Positions 1-7,573 of a DNA stretch of 14,493 nucleotides are shown here, one piece after another (the first letter of the stretch is position 1; the number at the start of each line of letters is the position of its first letter). Origin of the DNA: Oscillospiraceae bacterium UBA4632 (lineage in GTDB: Bacteria > Bacillota > Clostridia > Oscillospirales > Oscillospiraceae); assembly GCA_002405995.1 (NCBI GenBank), contig DHMW01000025.1, positions 7,519 through 22,011 on the forward strand. Direction: 5' to 3'. A program made the translations under genes and the position numbers. Under the pieces are notes generated by a model. The model ran no database searches, had not been told where the DNA came from, and saw nothing but the letters and a program-made list of their open reading frames with translations.

Positions 1-524
1 TCGCCGTTCTTCATGCGCTCGAAGAGGTCGAGGTTTTCCTCCACGTCGCGGTCGCGGTACGGGGAGATGGCGGGCTTGCCGATATCGCCGCGGTATTCCT
101 TCGCCTGCTCGGGTGTCAGGTCGCAGACGTAGGCAAGGCCCTTTTTGATGAGCTCGACAGCGTACTCGTAGTCTTTTTCAAAATAGTCGCTGCCGTAGAA
201 GAAACGGTCGCCCCAGTCAAAGCCCAGCCAGTGGATATCCTCTTTGATGGCATCAACAAACTCAACGTCCTCCTTCGTGGGGTTCGTGTCGTCCATGCGC
301 AGGTTGCAAAGGCCGCCAAAGCGCTCGGCGGTGCCGAAGTCGATGGTCAGCGCCTTGCAGTGGCCGATGTGCAGATAGCCGTTCGGCTCAGGCGGGAAAC
401 GGGTGTGGACCTGCTGGCCCTGGAAGCGTCCACCCTCCGCGATGTCTTCTTCGATGAAGGCGTCAATAAAATTCTTGCTCCCGCTTTCATTCTCAGCGGC
501 GGCAGTCCTGACTTCCTCAGCCAT
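1..524 (-). CDS. glnS: Glutaminyl-tRNA synthetase, N-terminal part (runs off window)
   Basis: Cytoplasmic class I aminoacyl-tRNA synthetase that charges tRNA-Gln with glutamine. About 174 N-terminal codons are present and the gene continues past position 1. The sequence shows the class I nucleotide-binding start RFPPEPNGYLHIGHCKA at residues 42-58, with the HIGH motif at 52-55. This is followed by the GlnRS/GluRS signature LRMDDTNP at about 75-82 and a DIHWLGFDWG stretch. The PPEPNGYLHIGH form is typical of GlnRS rather than GluRS. An in-frame ATG lies at 533, but the AAAGGA ribosome binding site abuts it; the ATG at 524 has a 9-nt spacing and is preferred. The gene has its own promoter (577-605) and lies 72 nt after rnmV. 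Presence of GlnRS in a Firmicute implies direct glutaminylation, at least in part. Confidence 0.95.
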   Translation of the reverse strand, partial: MAEEVRTAAAENESGSKNFIDAFIEEDIAEGGRFQGQQVHTRFPPEPNGYLHIGHCKALTIDFGTAERFGGLCNLRMDDTNPTKEDVEFVDAIKEDIHWLGFDWGDRFFYGSDYFEKDYEYAVELIKKGLAYVCDLTPEQAKEYRGDIGKPAISPYRDRDVEENLDLFERMKNG

Positions 525-576
525 TTGATTCATTCCTTTCTTCGCGTCTGCCGTGCGGCAAACAAAATAATGTTTG

Positions 577-605
577 ATTATACTGCGCTTTTTCCGTTAT
601 TGCAA
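577..605 (-). promoter_or_regulatory. Sigma-A promoter for glnS
   Basis: On the minus strand the -35 box TTGCAA (600-605) and a perfect -10 box TATAAT (577-582) are separated by 17 nt. The -35 overlaps the last codons and stop of rnmV, so glnS can be transcribed separately from the upstream operon. No terminator is visible between rnmV and glnS, so read-through is also possible. Confidence 0.8.
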
Positions 606-1211
606 GCCCGATTTCGTCTCTGCCCCGCCGCTGCCGCAAAGCGCAGCGAGCTCCTCCCTGCTCATCAGCAGGTTCAATACCTCCAGCAGTGCGTTCGCGC
701 TCAGATGCTCGGGAAGCTCCAGCCGTTTGCACAGCGCCCTGCGCCCCGCCGCGCTGTCCGGTCCGACCAGACCAAGCTCCATCATGTCCGCTTTCGTAAT
801 GGTTTTTTCCTTTACAGCGATCCCCCCGTCGATCGTCGCACCCGCGCGGCGCAGTGCGTCCAGCAGGACCTCCGGCTTCATTCCCTCAACGCCGAGCTTG
901 CCCTCTTTGCCGCCTCTGCGCTTGCGCTTTTCCTTGCCGTAAACATCCGGCGCATAGGCCTGCAGCACGCGGCCATCGGGGATATCGCCCTTGACGCGGC
1001 TGCGGATCACAAAGCCCGCGCCGTCAGGGTCGGTGAAAAGGATGATGCCGCGCTCTCTGGCGAGCCGCCGCAAAAGCGCCCGCTTTTCCCTGTCGTTGAA
1101 CACGGCGAAGCCGCCCAGCTCCACGATGACCGCATCCACGACCTGCGAGAGCGCGTTTTTGTCGTAGCGCCCCTCGACCACGATCGCCTCTCTGATCCTC
1201 GGCTTGTCCAT
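597..1211 (-). CDS. rnmV: Ribonuclease M5 (5S rRNA maturation)
   Basis: TOPRIM-domain endonuclease of 204 aa that in Gram-positive bacteria cleaves both strands of the 5S rRNA precursor on the ribosome. The TOPRIM glutamate lies in VVEGRYDK (residues 11-18, E13) and the metal-binding pair in FTDPDGAG (59-66, D61 and D63). The C-terminal domain (about 110-204) has the RNase M5-type GLVGPDSAAGRRALCKRL segment. Length matches the family. The ATG at 1211 is chosen because GAGGG lies 7 nt upstream; a GTG at 1217 would overlap the holA stop but has its ribosome site too close. It follows holA by 2 nt, so it is co-transcribed with it. In many Firmicutes rnmV neighbours ksgA instead. A 5S rRNA gene end lies at the other end of this window. 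Confidence 0.93.
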   Translation of the reverse strand: MDKPRIREAIVVEGRYDKNALSQVVDAVIVELGGFAVFNDREKRALLRRLARERGIILFTDPDGAGFVIRSRVKGDIPDGRVLQAYAPDVYGKEKRKRRGGKEGKLGVEGMKPEVLLDALRRAGATIDGGIAVKEKTITKADMMELGLVGPDSAAGRRALCKRLELPEHLSANALLEVLNLLMSREELAALCGSGGAETKSGLQ

Positions 1212-1213
1212 GC

Positions 1214-2257
1214 TCACGCCCTCTGCGCCAGCTGCATCAGCAGCAGCTTCAGCTCGCCCTCGCTGTCGATCCCCTTCTCGCTCTTCATCCGTCGGTCGAG
1301 CCGCTGGCACAGCAGCAGGCTCTGGCTGCACCACTCCCCCGTCGTCTTGCGCGCCGCATCCATCAAAAGCCGAGCGGGGTAATCCGAGCGCATGCTCCAC
1401 AGCTCCATGAGCCAGAGCTTATCCTTTCCATTGTCGAGCGCGATACGCGCCGTGTAGATGCGCCGCAGCTCGCGGCCAATGACCGAGAGGATGACAAACG
1501 GCTCCTCCTGCTTTTTCAGCAGCTGTCCCAGAAGCTCCGACGCGCGGCGGTAATCACCCTTGGTGATGGCGTTTGTCATATCGAACACCACCGCGTCGAG
1601 CACGGGATCAGCGACCGCATTGATATCGTCGGCCGTGATGCGCTTTCCCCTTGCATAGGAGCCGATCTTCTCGATCTCCGGCACAAGGCCGGTCATCAGC
1701 GCGCCGCAGGTGAAGATCAGGTGCTCCGCCGTCTGCGCGTCGATCTCCTTGCCCAGCGCACGGAAGCGCCTGCCGATCCAGTTGATGAGATCGCCGCGCT
1801 CCTGCGCCTCGAACTTGACGGCGAGCGCCGCCTTGTCAAGCGCCTCATAAAGCTTTTTATAGGTCTTGTTCGGCTTGTATTCCACAAGGTCGTACACAAA
1901 CACAAGGCAGCAGTACGACGGGAAATCGTTCAAAAGCGCGATGAGCGCCGCGCGCTGCTCCTCGGGCAGCTTGAACAGATCGCAGTCCGTCACGACCACG
2001 AGCGTGCGCTCGGCCATCATCGGCATCGCTTCGACCGCTTCGGAAAGCTCCTGCATCGTCAGCGTCTTGCCGCTCAGGCGATGGTAGTTGAATTCTTCAA
2101 AGCCCGCGGGGACGAGCCTTTTCTTGATCTCGCCCAGATAATGCTCGCGCAGATAGCTCTCCTCGCCGTAAAAGAGGTAGACCTGGCCGATATTTCCTGC
2201 ACTCAGGTCGCTTTTCAGTTTCTGATAGCCCTTGTTGGGCGCTTTTTTCTCTGCCAT
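1214..2257 (-). CDS. holA: DNA polymerase III delta subunit
   Basis: Clamp-loader subunit that opens the beta sliding clamp during replication. The 347-aa product has the usual length. It begins with the delta-family pattern QVYLFYGEESYLREHYLGEI (residues about 25-44), equivalent to the degenerate nucleotide-binding loop of delta. A middle region follows with LVVVTDCDLFKL and DLINWIGRR, then the characteristic C-terminal segments DAVVFDMTNAITKGDYRRA and KQEEPFVILSVIGRELRRIY. GGAGG lies 6 nt before the ATG. The stop of comEC is 1 nt upstream of this start, so the two are translationally close. This is the conserved comEC-holA gene order of Firmicutes. Confidence 0.95.
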   Translation of the reverse strand: MAEKKAPNKGYQKLKSDLSAGNIGQVYLFYGEESYLREHYLGEIKKRLVPAGFEEFNYHRLSGKTLTMQELSEAVEAMPMMAERTLVVVTDCDLFKLPEEQRAALIALLNDFPSYCCLVFVYDLVEYKPNKTYKKLYEALDKAALAVKFEAQERGDLINWIGRRFRALGKEIDAQTAEHLIFTCGALMTGLVPEIEKIGSYARGKRITADDINAVADPVLDAVVFDMTNAITKGDYRRASELLGQLLKKQEEPFVILSVIGRELRRIYTARIALDNGKDKLWLMELWSMRSDYPARLLMDAARKTTGEWCSQSLLLCQRLDRRMKSEKGIDSEGELKLLLMQLAQRA

Positions 2258-2258
2258 G

Positions 2259-4529
2259 TCAGTCCTCCCGGCCCACTGTGATCAGAATATTGCCCTGCAG
2301 ATCCGTGCGATAAACGCTCACGCCCGCATCCGTCAGGCGCAGCAGCGCCTCGTCCGTCGGGTGCCCGTAGCTGTTGTCGCCCACACTGATGACGCCGATC
2401 TCCGGCGTCACCGCCTCGAGCAGCGTCGTACCGGTGGAATACTTTGAGCCGTGGTGCCCCACGACCAACACCTCGATATCCGGCAGAGCATAGGCCTCCA
2501 CAAGCGCCGTCTCCGTCTTTGCGTCCATATCGCCGGTGATGAGCGTGTCGAAATCGCCGAGCGAGCACAGCACGCTCAGCCCCAGCTCGTTCGCTCCGCT
2601 CCTGCCCACCGGCGGATAGATCGTCATCGCCGCATCGCCGTTCGGCACGGAGATCCGCTCTGTGACATAGCAAACATCCACGCTGTAGCGCGCGGCCAGC
2701 GCCTCGACCTCGCCGCGGTCCCCTTCTCCCGCGTCGATGTCGGCAAGGTAGAGCGTTCCGATATCCACACGCGCCAGCAGCGCCGCAAGCCCGTTGGCGT
2801 GATCCTCGTGATAATGCGTCAGCACCATCGCGTCCAGCGCGGCGCAGCCGGCGCTTTTCAGGTAGTCCGCCGCGATATCGCCGGCGTCGATATAGGAATT
2901 TTTGCTGCCGCAGTCCACCAGCGCCGCGTGCCCGTCAGAGATGAGCAGCACGCTTTCGCCCTGCCCCACATCAAGTGCGACGACATTCAGCCCTCCGCGC
3001 TCATAGTACAGCGCGCCCGCCTTCGACGCAGCAAGCAGGGAAACGACAGACAGCCCCAGCGCGGCCCACCAGCGGTATTTCCCTTTTTTGGCAAGCGCGC
3101 AGGCGAAAAAGACCGCATAAACATACGCAAGCCACAAAACGGAAAAAATGCTGTTGAAGTAAACAGCATGGAACGGCAGCTCCTCCAGAAGGCCGGCAAC
3201 GGCGAGCACCGCGCGGATGCCGAGCGACGGCACGAACGCAGCCGCCGCCGCGGCCTGCGGAATGACCGCCGCAAGCAGCACCGACAAAAGCCCCAGCGCA
3301 AATACAGCGCTCACGAGCCACAGGCACAAAAGGTTGCTCAAAAGCGACACGATGGAGAGCGTGCCGAAATAGCCGCACGCAAGCGGCGTGGAAAACACCA
3401 TCGCGCCAAGCGTGGTGGAAAACGACAGCACCACAGGGCGCAGCAGGCGGCGCTTCGTTCTCCAGCGCCTGCCGAGCCGCGGCGTGAGCCAGATGATGCC
3501 CGCCACCGCGGAAAAGGAGAGCTGCAGGCTGATGCTCGCAACAGCAAACGGATTTTTGAGCAGGATCAGCAGCAGCGCAAACGAAATAGACGTCGGCGGG
3601 TCGTTATCGCGCCCCAGAAGCGGCGCGAGCATCCCCATTGTGATCATAATGCATGCGCGCAGGATGCTCGGCGTCATGCCGGTGACGAAGGCGTAGAGAA
3701 AAATGAGCGGAACGGTCACGGCGCAGCGGAGGACGCGCCGCCGCTCGCCAAGCAGCGAGCCGATCAGCGCCGCCAGAAAGCAGCAGTGCAGCCCGGAGAC
3801 CGCCATGATGTGCGAAAGCCCCACCTCGGAGAGGTTGCTCGCGTCCTCCTCGTCAAGATAGCGCTTGTCGCCCAGCAGCAGCGCGCGCAGGAATGCGCCC
3901 TCGCGCTCGCCGTAGCTCTGCGTGATGGTCTCGCCGAGCCTTTTTGCGATGCGCTGGGGCAGATACCGGAGCGCGCCTGCGTTTGCCTCCTCATAGGCAG
4001 GCTCGCCGCGCTGGTAGAGCAGCAGGTACACGCCCTTGGCTGTGAAATTGCGCAGGTGCAGCCCCTTCCCCGTCGGGTCGGTCGCGCTGTTGTAGAGGAC
4101 CTCCGCCGTGACGCGCTCGCCCGGCTCGAGGTCCAAAAGCTCCGCGTCGCCATAGTAGATGGCCCGCCCCGGCAGGCCGCGGTTCAATATCTTCACCGTG
4201 ACCTTCGCCCCGCGGCTCGTTTCCTCAGCGTAGCCGAGCAGCTCCGCCTGCACGCTGCTCTGCATCCCGATGAGCGCGTCGTTCGGCGTCTTGGTCAAGC
4301 GCGCGTAGAGCGTGCTGTAGCCCAGCGCAAGGGAAAGACCCAGCGCGCAGAGAATGGCGCGCTCCGCCCGCTGCCCATACCTCCTCCGCCAGCCGCTGCA
4401 CGCAAGGAAAAGCGCCGCCGCGCCGCATGCGCCCGCGAGCACGAGCGTCCACAGCGCAGACGGCAGCACATACTGCCACAGCGCCGCACCGGCGGCAAAC
4501 GCCGCGCAGAAGGTCGCCAGCGTCCTCAT
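2259..4529 (-). CDS. comEC: ComEC/Rec2 DNA-uptake channel with C-terminal metallo-beta-lactamase domain
   Basis: Multi-spanning membrane protein (756 aa) that forms the channel for single-stranded DNA entry in natural transformation. An N-terminal membrane and OB-like region (about 1-190) is followed by the Competence domain (about 205-490), marked by LSHIMAVSGLHCCFLAALIG at 238-257 and many hydrophobic helices. The C-terminal metallo-beta-lactamase domain (about 513-756) has THYHEDH at 571-577, GDMD at 666-669 and HHGSK at 692-696, so its metal ligands look intact. Length is typical for the full three-domain form. The start overlaps the stop of the upstream regulator gene by 4 nt (ATGA). Whether the host is actually competent cannot be judged from one gene. 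Confidence 0.95.
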   Translation of the reverse strand: MRTLATFCAAFAAGAALWQYVLPSALWTLVLAGACGAAALFLACSGWRRRYGQRAERAILCALGLSLALGYSTLYARLTKTPNDALIGMQSSVQAELLGYAEETSRGAKVTVKILNRGLPGRAIYYGDAELLDLEPGERVTAEVLYNSATDPTGKGLHLRNFTAKGVYLLLYQRGEPAYEEANAGALRYLPQRIAKRLGETITQSYGEREGAFLRALLLGDKRYLDEEDASNLSEVGLSHIMAVSGLHCCFLAALIGSLLGERRRVLRCAVTVPLIFLYAFVTGMTPSILRACIMITMGMLAPLLGRDNDPPTSISFALLLILLKNPFAVASISLQLSFSAVAGIIWLTPRLGRRWRTKRRLLRPVVLSFSTTLGAMVFSTPLACGYFGTLSIVSLLSNLLCLWLVSAVFALGLLSVLLAAVIPQAAAAAAFVPSLGIRAVLAVAGLLEELPFHAVYFNSIFSVLWLAYVYAVFFACALAKKGKYRWWAALGLSVVSLLAASKAGALYYERGGLNVVALDVGQGESVLLISDGHAALVDCGSKNSYIDAGDIAADYLKSAGCAALDAMVLTHYHEDHANGLAALLARVDIGTLYLADIDAGEGDRGEVEALAARYSVDVCYVTERISVPNGDAAMTIYPPVGRSGANELGLSVLCSLGDFDTLITGDMDAKTETALVEAYALPDIEVLVVGHHGSKYSTGTTLLEAVTPEIGVISVGDNSYGHPTDEALLRLTDAGVSVYRTDLQGNILITVGRED

Positions 4530-4738
4530 CGGCGTGTGGGGTCGTCCGTCAGCCCCAGCAGATAGTCGGTGCTGACGCGGTAGTATCCGGCAAGCTTGAT
4601 GACCGCCCAGACGGGGATCTCCCGCTCTCCGCTCTCATAGCGGCGGTATACGCTGCGGTGCATATTGAGCATATCCGCGATCTGCTGCTGCGTTTTGTCG
4701 CTGTCCTCGCGCAGGTCTCGCAGCCGTTTGGTATCCAT
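4526..4738 (-). CDS. Small XRE-family helix-turn-helix regulator leading the comEC operon
   Basis: A 70-aa protein that is essentially one Cro/C1-type HTH domain. The first helix is rich in K/R/D. QQQIADMLNMHRSVYRRYESG at about 18-38 is the classic helix-turn-helix with recognition helix. IPVWAVIKLAGYYRVSTDYLLGLTDD (41-66) is the conserved tail of single-domain XRE regulators. The ATG at 4738 has GGGTG about 7 nt upstream. Its stop overlaps the comEC start by 4 nt, so it heads the comEC-holA-rnmV unit. It is probably an autoregulator or regulator of that operon, which is inference. Related short proteins occur widely next to phage and housekeeping genes, so specificity cannot be assigned. Confidence 0.85.
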   Translation of the reverse strand: MDTKRLRDLREDSDKTQQQIADMLNMHRSVYRRYESGEREIPVWAVIKLAGYYRVSTDYLLGLTDDPTRR

Positions 4739-4762
4739 AAAAAATCACCCGCCATAATGCTA

Positions 4763-4802
4763 CCAAACGGCAACATCATTTCCGACAATTGTGCCCAAAC
4801 GG
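4763..4802. repeat. Paired CCAAACGG direct repeats upstream of the XRE gene
   Basis: The 8-mer CCAAACGG occurs at 4763-4770 and 4795-4802, 32 bp apart, roughly three helical turns. Between them lies the palindrome ACAATTGT. The pair sits 25-65 bp upstream of the XRE start codon, in the region where its promoter should be. No convincing -35/-10 pair was found there. It is a candidate operator for the XRE protein, by position only. Confidence 0.3.
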
Positions 4803-4883
4803 AGCCTTTTTCAGGATATCAGCGATCTTGGCTTTTGCCAGGCGGCAGATCGCGGCGGCGCCGGTCGTTCGCAGGCGCGAAGT

Positions 4884-5450
4884 TCAAAGCACAACGGCGG
4901 CAGAGCCTTCTTCGGGCCCAAGCTCCTCGTGCGCAGCGAGAAGCACGATCCTCCCCTGCGCGGCGCGCAGGATGCAGCGCAGCGCAGCCTCGCGGTTTTC
5001 CGCGTCAAGACCGGCAAACGGCTCATCGAGCGCGAGCGCGTCGCAGGGTACGAGCAGCGCACGCGCCAGCGCCAGGCGGCGCTTCATGCCGCCGGAATAG
5101 CCGCGCACCCGTTTGCCCCCCACATCGCCAAGCCCTAATTCTGCAAGGAGCGTCTGCGCCGCTTCGGCGTCGTAATTTGTGCCGAGAACAAAGCGAAGGT
5201 TGCCCTCGGCGTCCAGCCCCTCCAACAGCCGGTCCTCCTGAAAAACAGCCGCCCAGCGCAGTTCGCAGCCCGTGACCGTGCCGCTGTCCGGCACTTCCAG
5301 CCCCAGCAGAATGCGCAGCAGCGTCGTTTTGCCGATGCCGGAGCGGCCCTCGATGCGCGTCAGGCCGGCTGCCGCGGTGAAGGACACATCCTTCAGCACA
5401 GACTTACCGTCATAAGCCTTGTAAAGGTGTTTTACCTGAATGCTTTTCAT
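4884..5450 (-). CDS. ABC transporter ATP-binding protein (NitT/TauT type, compact)
   Basis: Nucleotide-binding subunit of the importer encoded with the two preceding genes. All catalytic motifs are visible in 188 aa: Walker A GRSGIGKTT (35-43), Q-loop FQED with Q71, signature YSGGMKRRLALARAL (118-132), Walker B ALALDEPFAGLD (138-149) with E143, and H-loop AAHEE with H174. It ends shortly after the H-loop, so it is about 50-60 residues shorter than SsuB/TauB-type ATPases and lacks their C-terminal extension. It nevertheless looks complete rather than truncated. Its ATG overlaps the permease stop by 4 nt (ATGA). About 145 nt separate it from the XRE gene, and no clear terminator was seen there. 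Confidence 0.9.
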   Translation of the reverse strand: MKSIQVKHLYKAYDGKSVLKDVSFTAAAGLTRIEGRSGIGKTTLLRILLGLEVPDSGTVTGCELRWAAVFQEDRLLEGLDAEGNLRFVLGTNYDAEAAQTLLAELGLGDVGGKRVRGYSGGMKRRLALARALLVPCDALALDEPFAGLDAENREAALRCILRAAQGRIVLLAAHEELGPEEGSAAVVL

Positions 5451-6211
5451 GCGCCCATCCTTTCCGCCAGCCGGTCCACCGCGCAGAGAAATATCCGCTC
5501 AAACGCTGCCGAGATCAGCACGATGACCGCCGTCCAGGCAAAGAGGTCCGGCGTTTGAAAATAGACCTTCGTATTGTAGAGCCGCTCGCCGATCGTGCCG
5601 CCGCTCACGGCGATGACCTCGGCGGCCGTGCCCGCCTTCCAGCAAAGCCCCAGCGCCACGCTGGCCGCTGAACGGAAGTACGGCAGCACCTGCGGCAGAT
5701 AAACGCCCCGCAGCGTGCGCGAAAGCGGCACGCGGAACACGCGCGCCATCTCCAGAAGCTCTGCGTCCGTACTGCGGATGCCCTCGAGCACATTGCAGTA
5801 TACGGGCGGAAAGACCATCAGCGCAGAGATGAAAAACGCGAGGCTGCGGCTCGGCAGCCACACGAGCGCCAGGATGATAAACGAAGCCACCGGCACAGCC
5901 TTCACGGCTGCCGCCAGCGGCGCGAGCAGCTCCTCTGCGCGGCGAAAGCGCGCCGATAGCGCCGCCAGCAGGACTGCCAGCGCGCACGAGACCAGCGCGC
6001 CGCCCAGGATGTGCGCCGCCGAGATACCGACCGTCTGCCAGAAAGCAGCCGTGCCCGCCAGCACAAAAAGCCGGCGCAGCGCCGCCAGCGGCGACGCCAG
6101 CAGCAGCGCGCCGTGCGGATACGCCGCGCGCAGCGCCATTGCGGCAAGCTGCCAGACGATCAGCCAGAAAGCGACCGCCCAGGCGCGGATCGGTTGTCCT
6201 TTCTTGCGCAT
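5447..6211 (-). CDS. ABC transporter permease (NitT/TauT, SsuC-like)
   Basis: Inner-membrane subunit of 254 aa with about six hydrophobic helices. The BPD-type coupling (EAA) loop is seen as ELLEMARVFRVPLSRTLRGVYLPQVLPYF around residues 150-178. It is followed by the family-typical ALGLCWKAGTAAEVI and GGTIGERLYNTK segments of SsuC/TauC/ThiX-like permeases. The ATG at 6211 is preferred over an upstream in-frame start at 6274 because a strong GGAGGGG site lies 8-9 nt before it. It also leaves room for the intercistronic hairpin at 6238-6264. Its product should pair with the NMT1-like lipoprotein and the short ATPase. The substrate cannot be read from the sequence. Confidence 0.9.
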   Translation of the reverse strand: MRKKGQPIRAWAVAFWLIVWQLAAMALRAAYPHGALLLASPLAALRRLFVLAGTAAFWQTVGISAAHILGGALVSCALAVLLAALSARFRRAEELLAPLAAAVKAVPVASFIILALVWLPSRSLAFFISALMVFPPVYCNVLEGIRSTDAELLEMARVFRVPLSRTLRGVYLPQVLPYFRSAASVALGLCWKAGTAAEVIAVSGGTIGERLYNTKVYFQTPDLFAWTAVIVLISAAFERIFLCAVDRLAERMGA

Positions 6212-6237
6212 CGCGTTCTCTCCCCTCCTCAGAAAAG

Positions 6238-6264
6238 CGGCGGCGGACACAGCGCCCGCCGCCG
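6238..6264 (-). promoter_or_regulatory. Intercistronic GC hairpin between binding protein and permease genes
   Basis: Arms CGGCGGCG (6238-6245) and CGCCGCCG (6257-6264) pair perfectly over 8 bp with an 11-nt loop. On the minus strand this is followed by CTTTTC, only a weak T-run. Such elements in ABC operons commonly stabilise the binding-protein mRNA or partly terminate, giving more binding protein than membrane components. That role is inferred here. Confidence 0.6.
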
Positions 6265-6275
6265 AAACGGTCAAA

Positions 6276-7304
6276 TTATCCGATGTAGTAAAAGTCCGCC
6301 TCCGGCATCGCTCCGCCGACGGAATCGGCGTTCGCGTCAGCGAGCACCTGCAAATAGCCCGAGAGCTTCTGCTGCATCTCTTCGCCCGTCAGGCAGACGA
6401 TGTTGCAGTAGGGCAGCGCCTTTTCCGCAACAGCAGCGTCCACGATGCCGTACTCGCCGATCAGTGCGGCAGCGTCCGCGGTGTTGGCGTTGACATAGTC
6501 AACGCTCGCGGCGTATTCCTTGAGAAATTCGTTCGCGGCCGCGGGATTTTCCTCCACGACCTCGCGGCGGGCGACGATAACGCCGGTGATGAGGCTCGAG
6601 CCGTTATCGAGCGCGTCCCACTCCTTCGTCAGGTCGAGCGCCATGCGCAGACCCTCGATCTTGCTCTGCGCCACGGTGACAAACGGCTGGGGCAGCAGCG
6701 CGATCGTCGCCTGACCGCTCGCCAGCGCCGCGACGCACTCGCTGTGCTCGCTCTTCCAGTCGATCGTCACGTCATTATCGGGGTCGATGCCGTTCTCGCT
6801 CAAAAGGTAGCGCAGGGCGTATTCGGGCGTGGAGCCCTTGCCCGCGGCCACGATGGTCTGACCCTTGAGGTCTGCAACAGACTGCACGCTCTCGCCGTTT
6901 TCGACGATGTAGAGCACGCCGAGCGTGTTGACCGCCAGCACCTCTACCGCACCCTCGGTCTTACCGTAGAGCACGGCGGCAAGGTTTGCGGGCACGCAGG
7001 CCATGTCGAGCTCGCCCTTGATGAGCGCGGGCGTCACTTCGTCCGCAGAACCGGCAAGGGTAAAGGTATATTCATTGCCAGTGGTCTCGCCGCTCTCGCT
7101 GTCCTTCATGAGCTTGACAAGGCCCATGGCCGTGGGGCCTTTGAGCGCGGCGATGGAGTAGCTCGCGGGGGTGAACTCCTCCTGCCCGGTCTGCTGGTCG
7201 TCCTGCGCGTCGGACTCGTCCGCCTTCTGCCCGCAGGCGGCGAGCGAAAAGACGAGCGCAAGCGCCAGGCACAGGGCTAAGAGATGTTTGAGATTCTTTT
7301 TCAT
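6276..7304 (-). CDS. ABC transporter substrate-binding lipoprotein (NMT1/SsuA-like)
   Basis: Extracellular solute-binding lipoprotein of 342 aa. A lysine-led signal peptide ends in the lipobox LAAC with C24, followed by a flexible acidic/Q-rich linker (about 25-44). The mature part has the NMT1/THI5-like layout: SIAALKGPTAMGLVKLM near the start, ELDMACVPANLAAVLYG, then NTLGVLYIVENGESVQSVADLKGQTI, AGKGSTPEYALRYLL, and ATIALLPQPFVTVAQ. This type II periplasmic-binding fold serves importers for sulfonates, nitrate, thiamine precursors and related small molecules. The ligand is not assignable here. The start ATG overlaps the stop of the TM1266-family gene by 4 nt, with AAAGGA upstream. A hairpin separates it from the permease gene. 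Confidence 0.9.
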   Translation of the reverse strand: MKKNLKHLLALCLALALVFSLAACGQKADESDAQDDQQTGQEEFTPASYSIAALKGPTAMGLVKLMKDSESGETTGNEYTFTLAGSADEVTPALIKGELDMACVPANLAAVLYGKTEGAVEVLAVNTLGVLYIVENGESVQSVADLKGQTIVAAGKGSTPEYALRYLLSENGIDPDNDVTIDWKSEHSECVAALASGQATIALLPQPFVTVAQSKIEGLRMALDLTKEWDALDNGSSLITGVIVARREVVEENPAAANEFLKEYAASVDYVNANTADAAALIGEYGIVDAAVAEKALPYCNIVCLTGEEMQQKLSGYLQVLADANADSVGGAMPEADFYYIG

Positions 7305-7573
7305 TGGTTTTCTTCCTTTCTGATGCTGCCCTCAGGCGCATAGACGGTTTTGGCAGTGATGCCCTCCAGCCGCCCCAGCTTGCCCGATAGGGCGGAGATC
7401 ACGTCTGCGGGCGCGTCGAGCGCCACGCTGATGATATTCACGCCCTTTTCGCGGTACGGCACCCCCATCCGCCCGATGATATACTGCCCGTACCGGTGCA
7501 GCAGTTCGTTGAGCGTCTGGACGGAGCAGCCCTCGCGGACAATGACCGCCAGCACGGCGACACGCGTTTCCAT
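7301..7573 (-). CDS. TM1266-family (iron-only hydrogenase system) putative regulator
   Basis: A 90-aa protein with the ferredoxin-like/ACT-type fold pattern of the TM1266 family: ETRVAVLAVIVREGCSVQTLNELLHRYGQYIIGRMGVPYREKGVNIISVALDAPADVISALSGKLGRLEGITAKTVYA-like order of beta, alpha and beta segments. The hallmark GQYIIGRMGVPYREKGVNII segment spans 29-48. Family members are usually annotated as regulators of FeFe-hydrogenase systems because they sit beside hydE/F/G; their ligand is not settled to my knowledge. Here the gene is first in an ABC-importer operon. It has a strong AGGAGG site 8 nt before its ATG and a terminator-bearing leader upstream. It has no recognisable DNA-binding domain, so a ligand-sensing or other role is also possible. 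Confidence 0.85.
   Translation of the reverse strand: METRVAVLAVIVREGCSVQTLNELLHRYGQYIIGRMGVPYREKGVNIISVALDAPADVISALSGKLGRLEGITAKTVYAPEGSIRKEENQ

Noticed and set aside
2451..4565. A 704-codon open frame on the plus strand
   Set aside because: It is antisense to comEC, whose domains and catalytic motifs are clear. The plus product is Arg/Gln/His-rich low-complexity, the usual shadow in GC-rich DNA.
4803..4883. Possible terminator after the short ABC ATPase gene (TGGC-AAAA-GCCA)
   Set aside because: Only a 4-bp stem with no T-run; too weak to call.
5715..7280. A 521-codon plus-strand open frame
   Set aside because: Antisense to the NMT1-like binding protein and permease genes; composition is that of a shadow frame.
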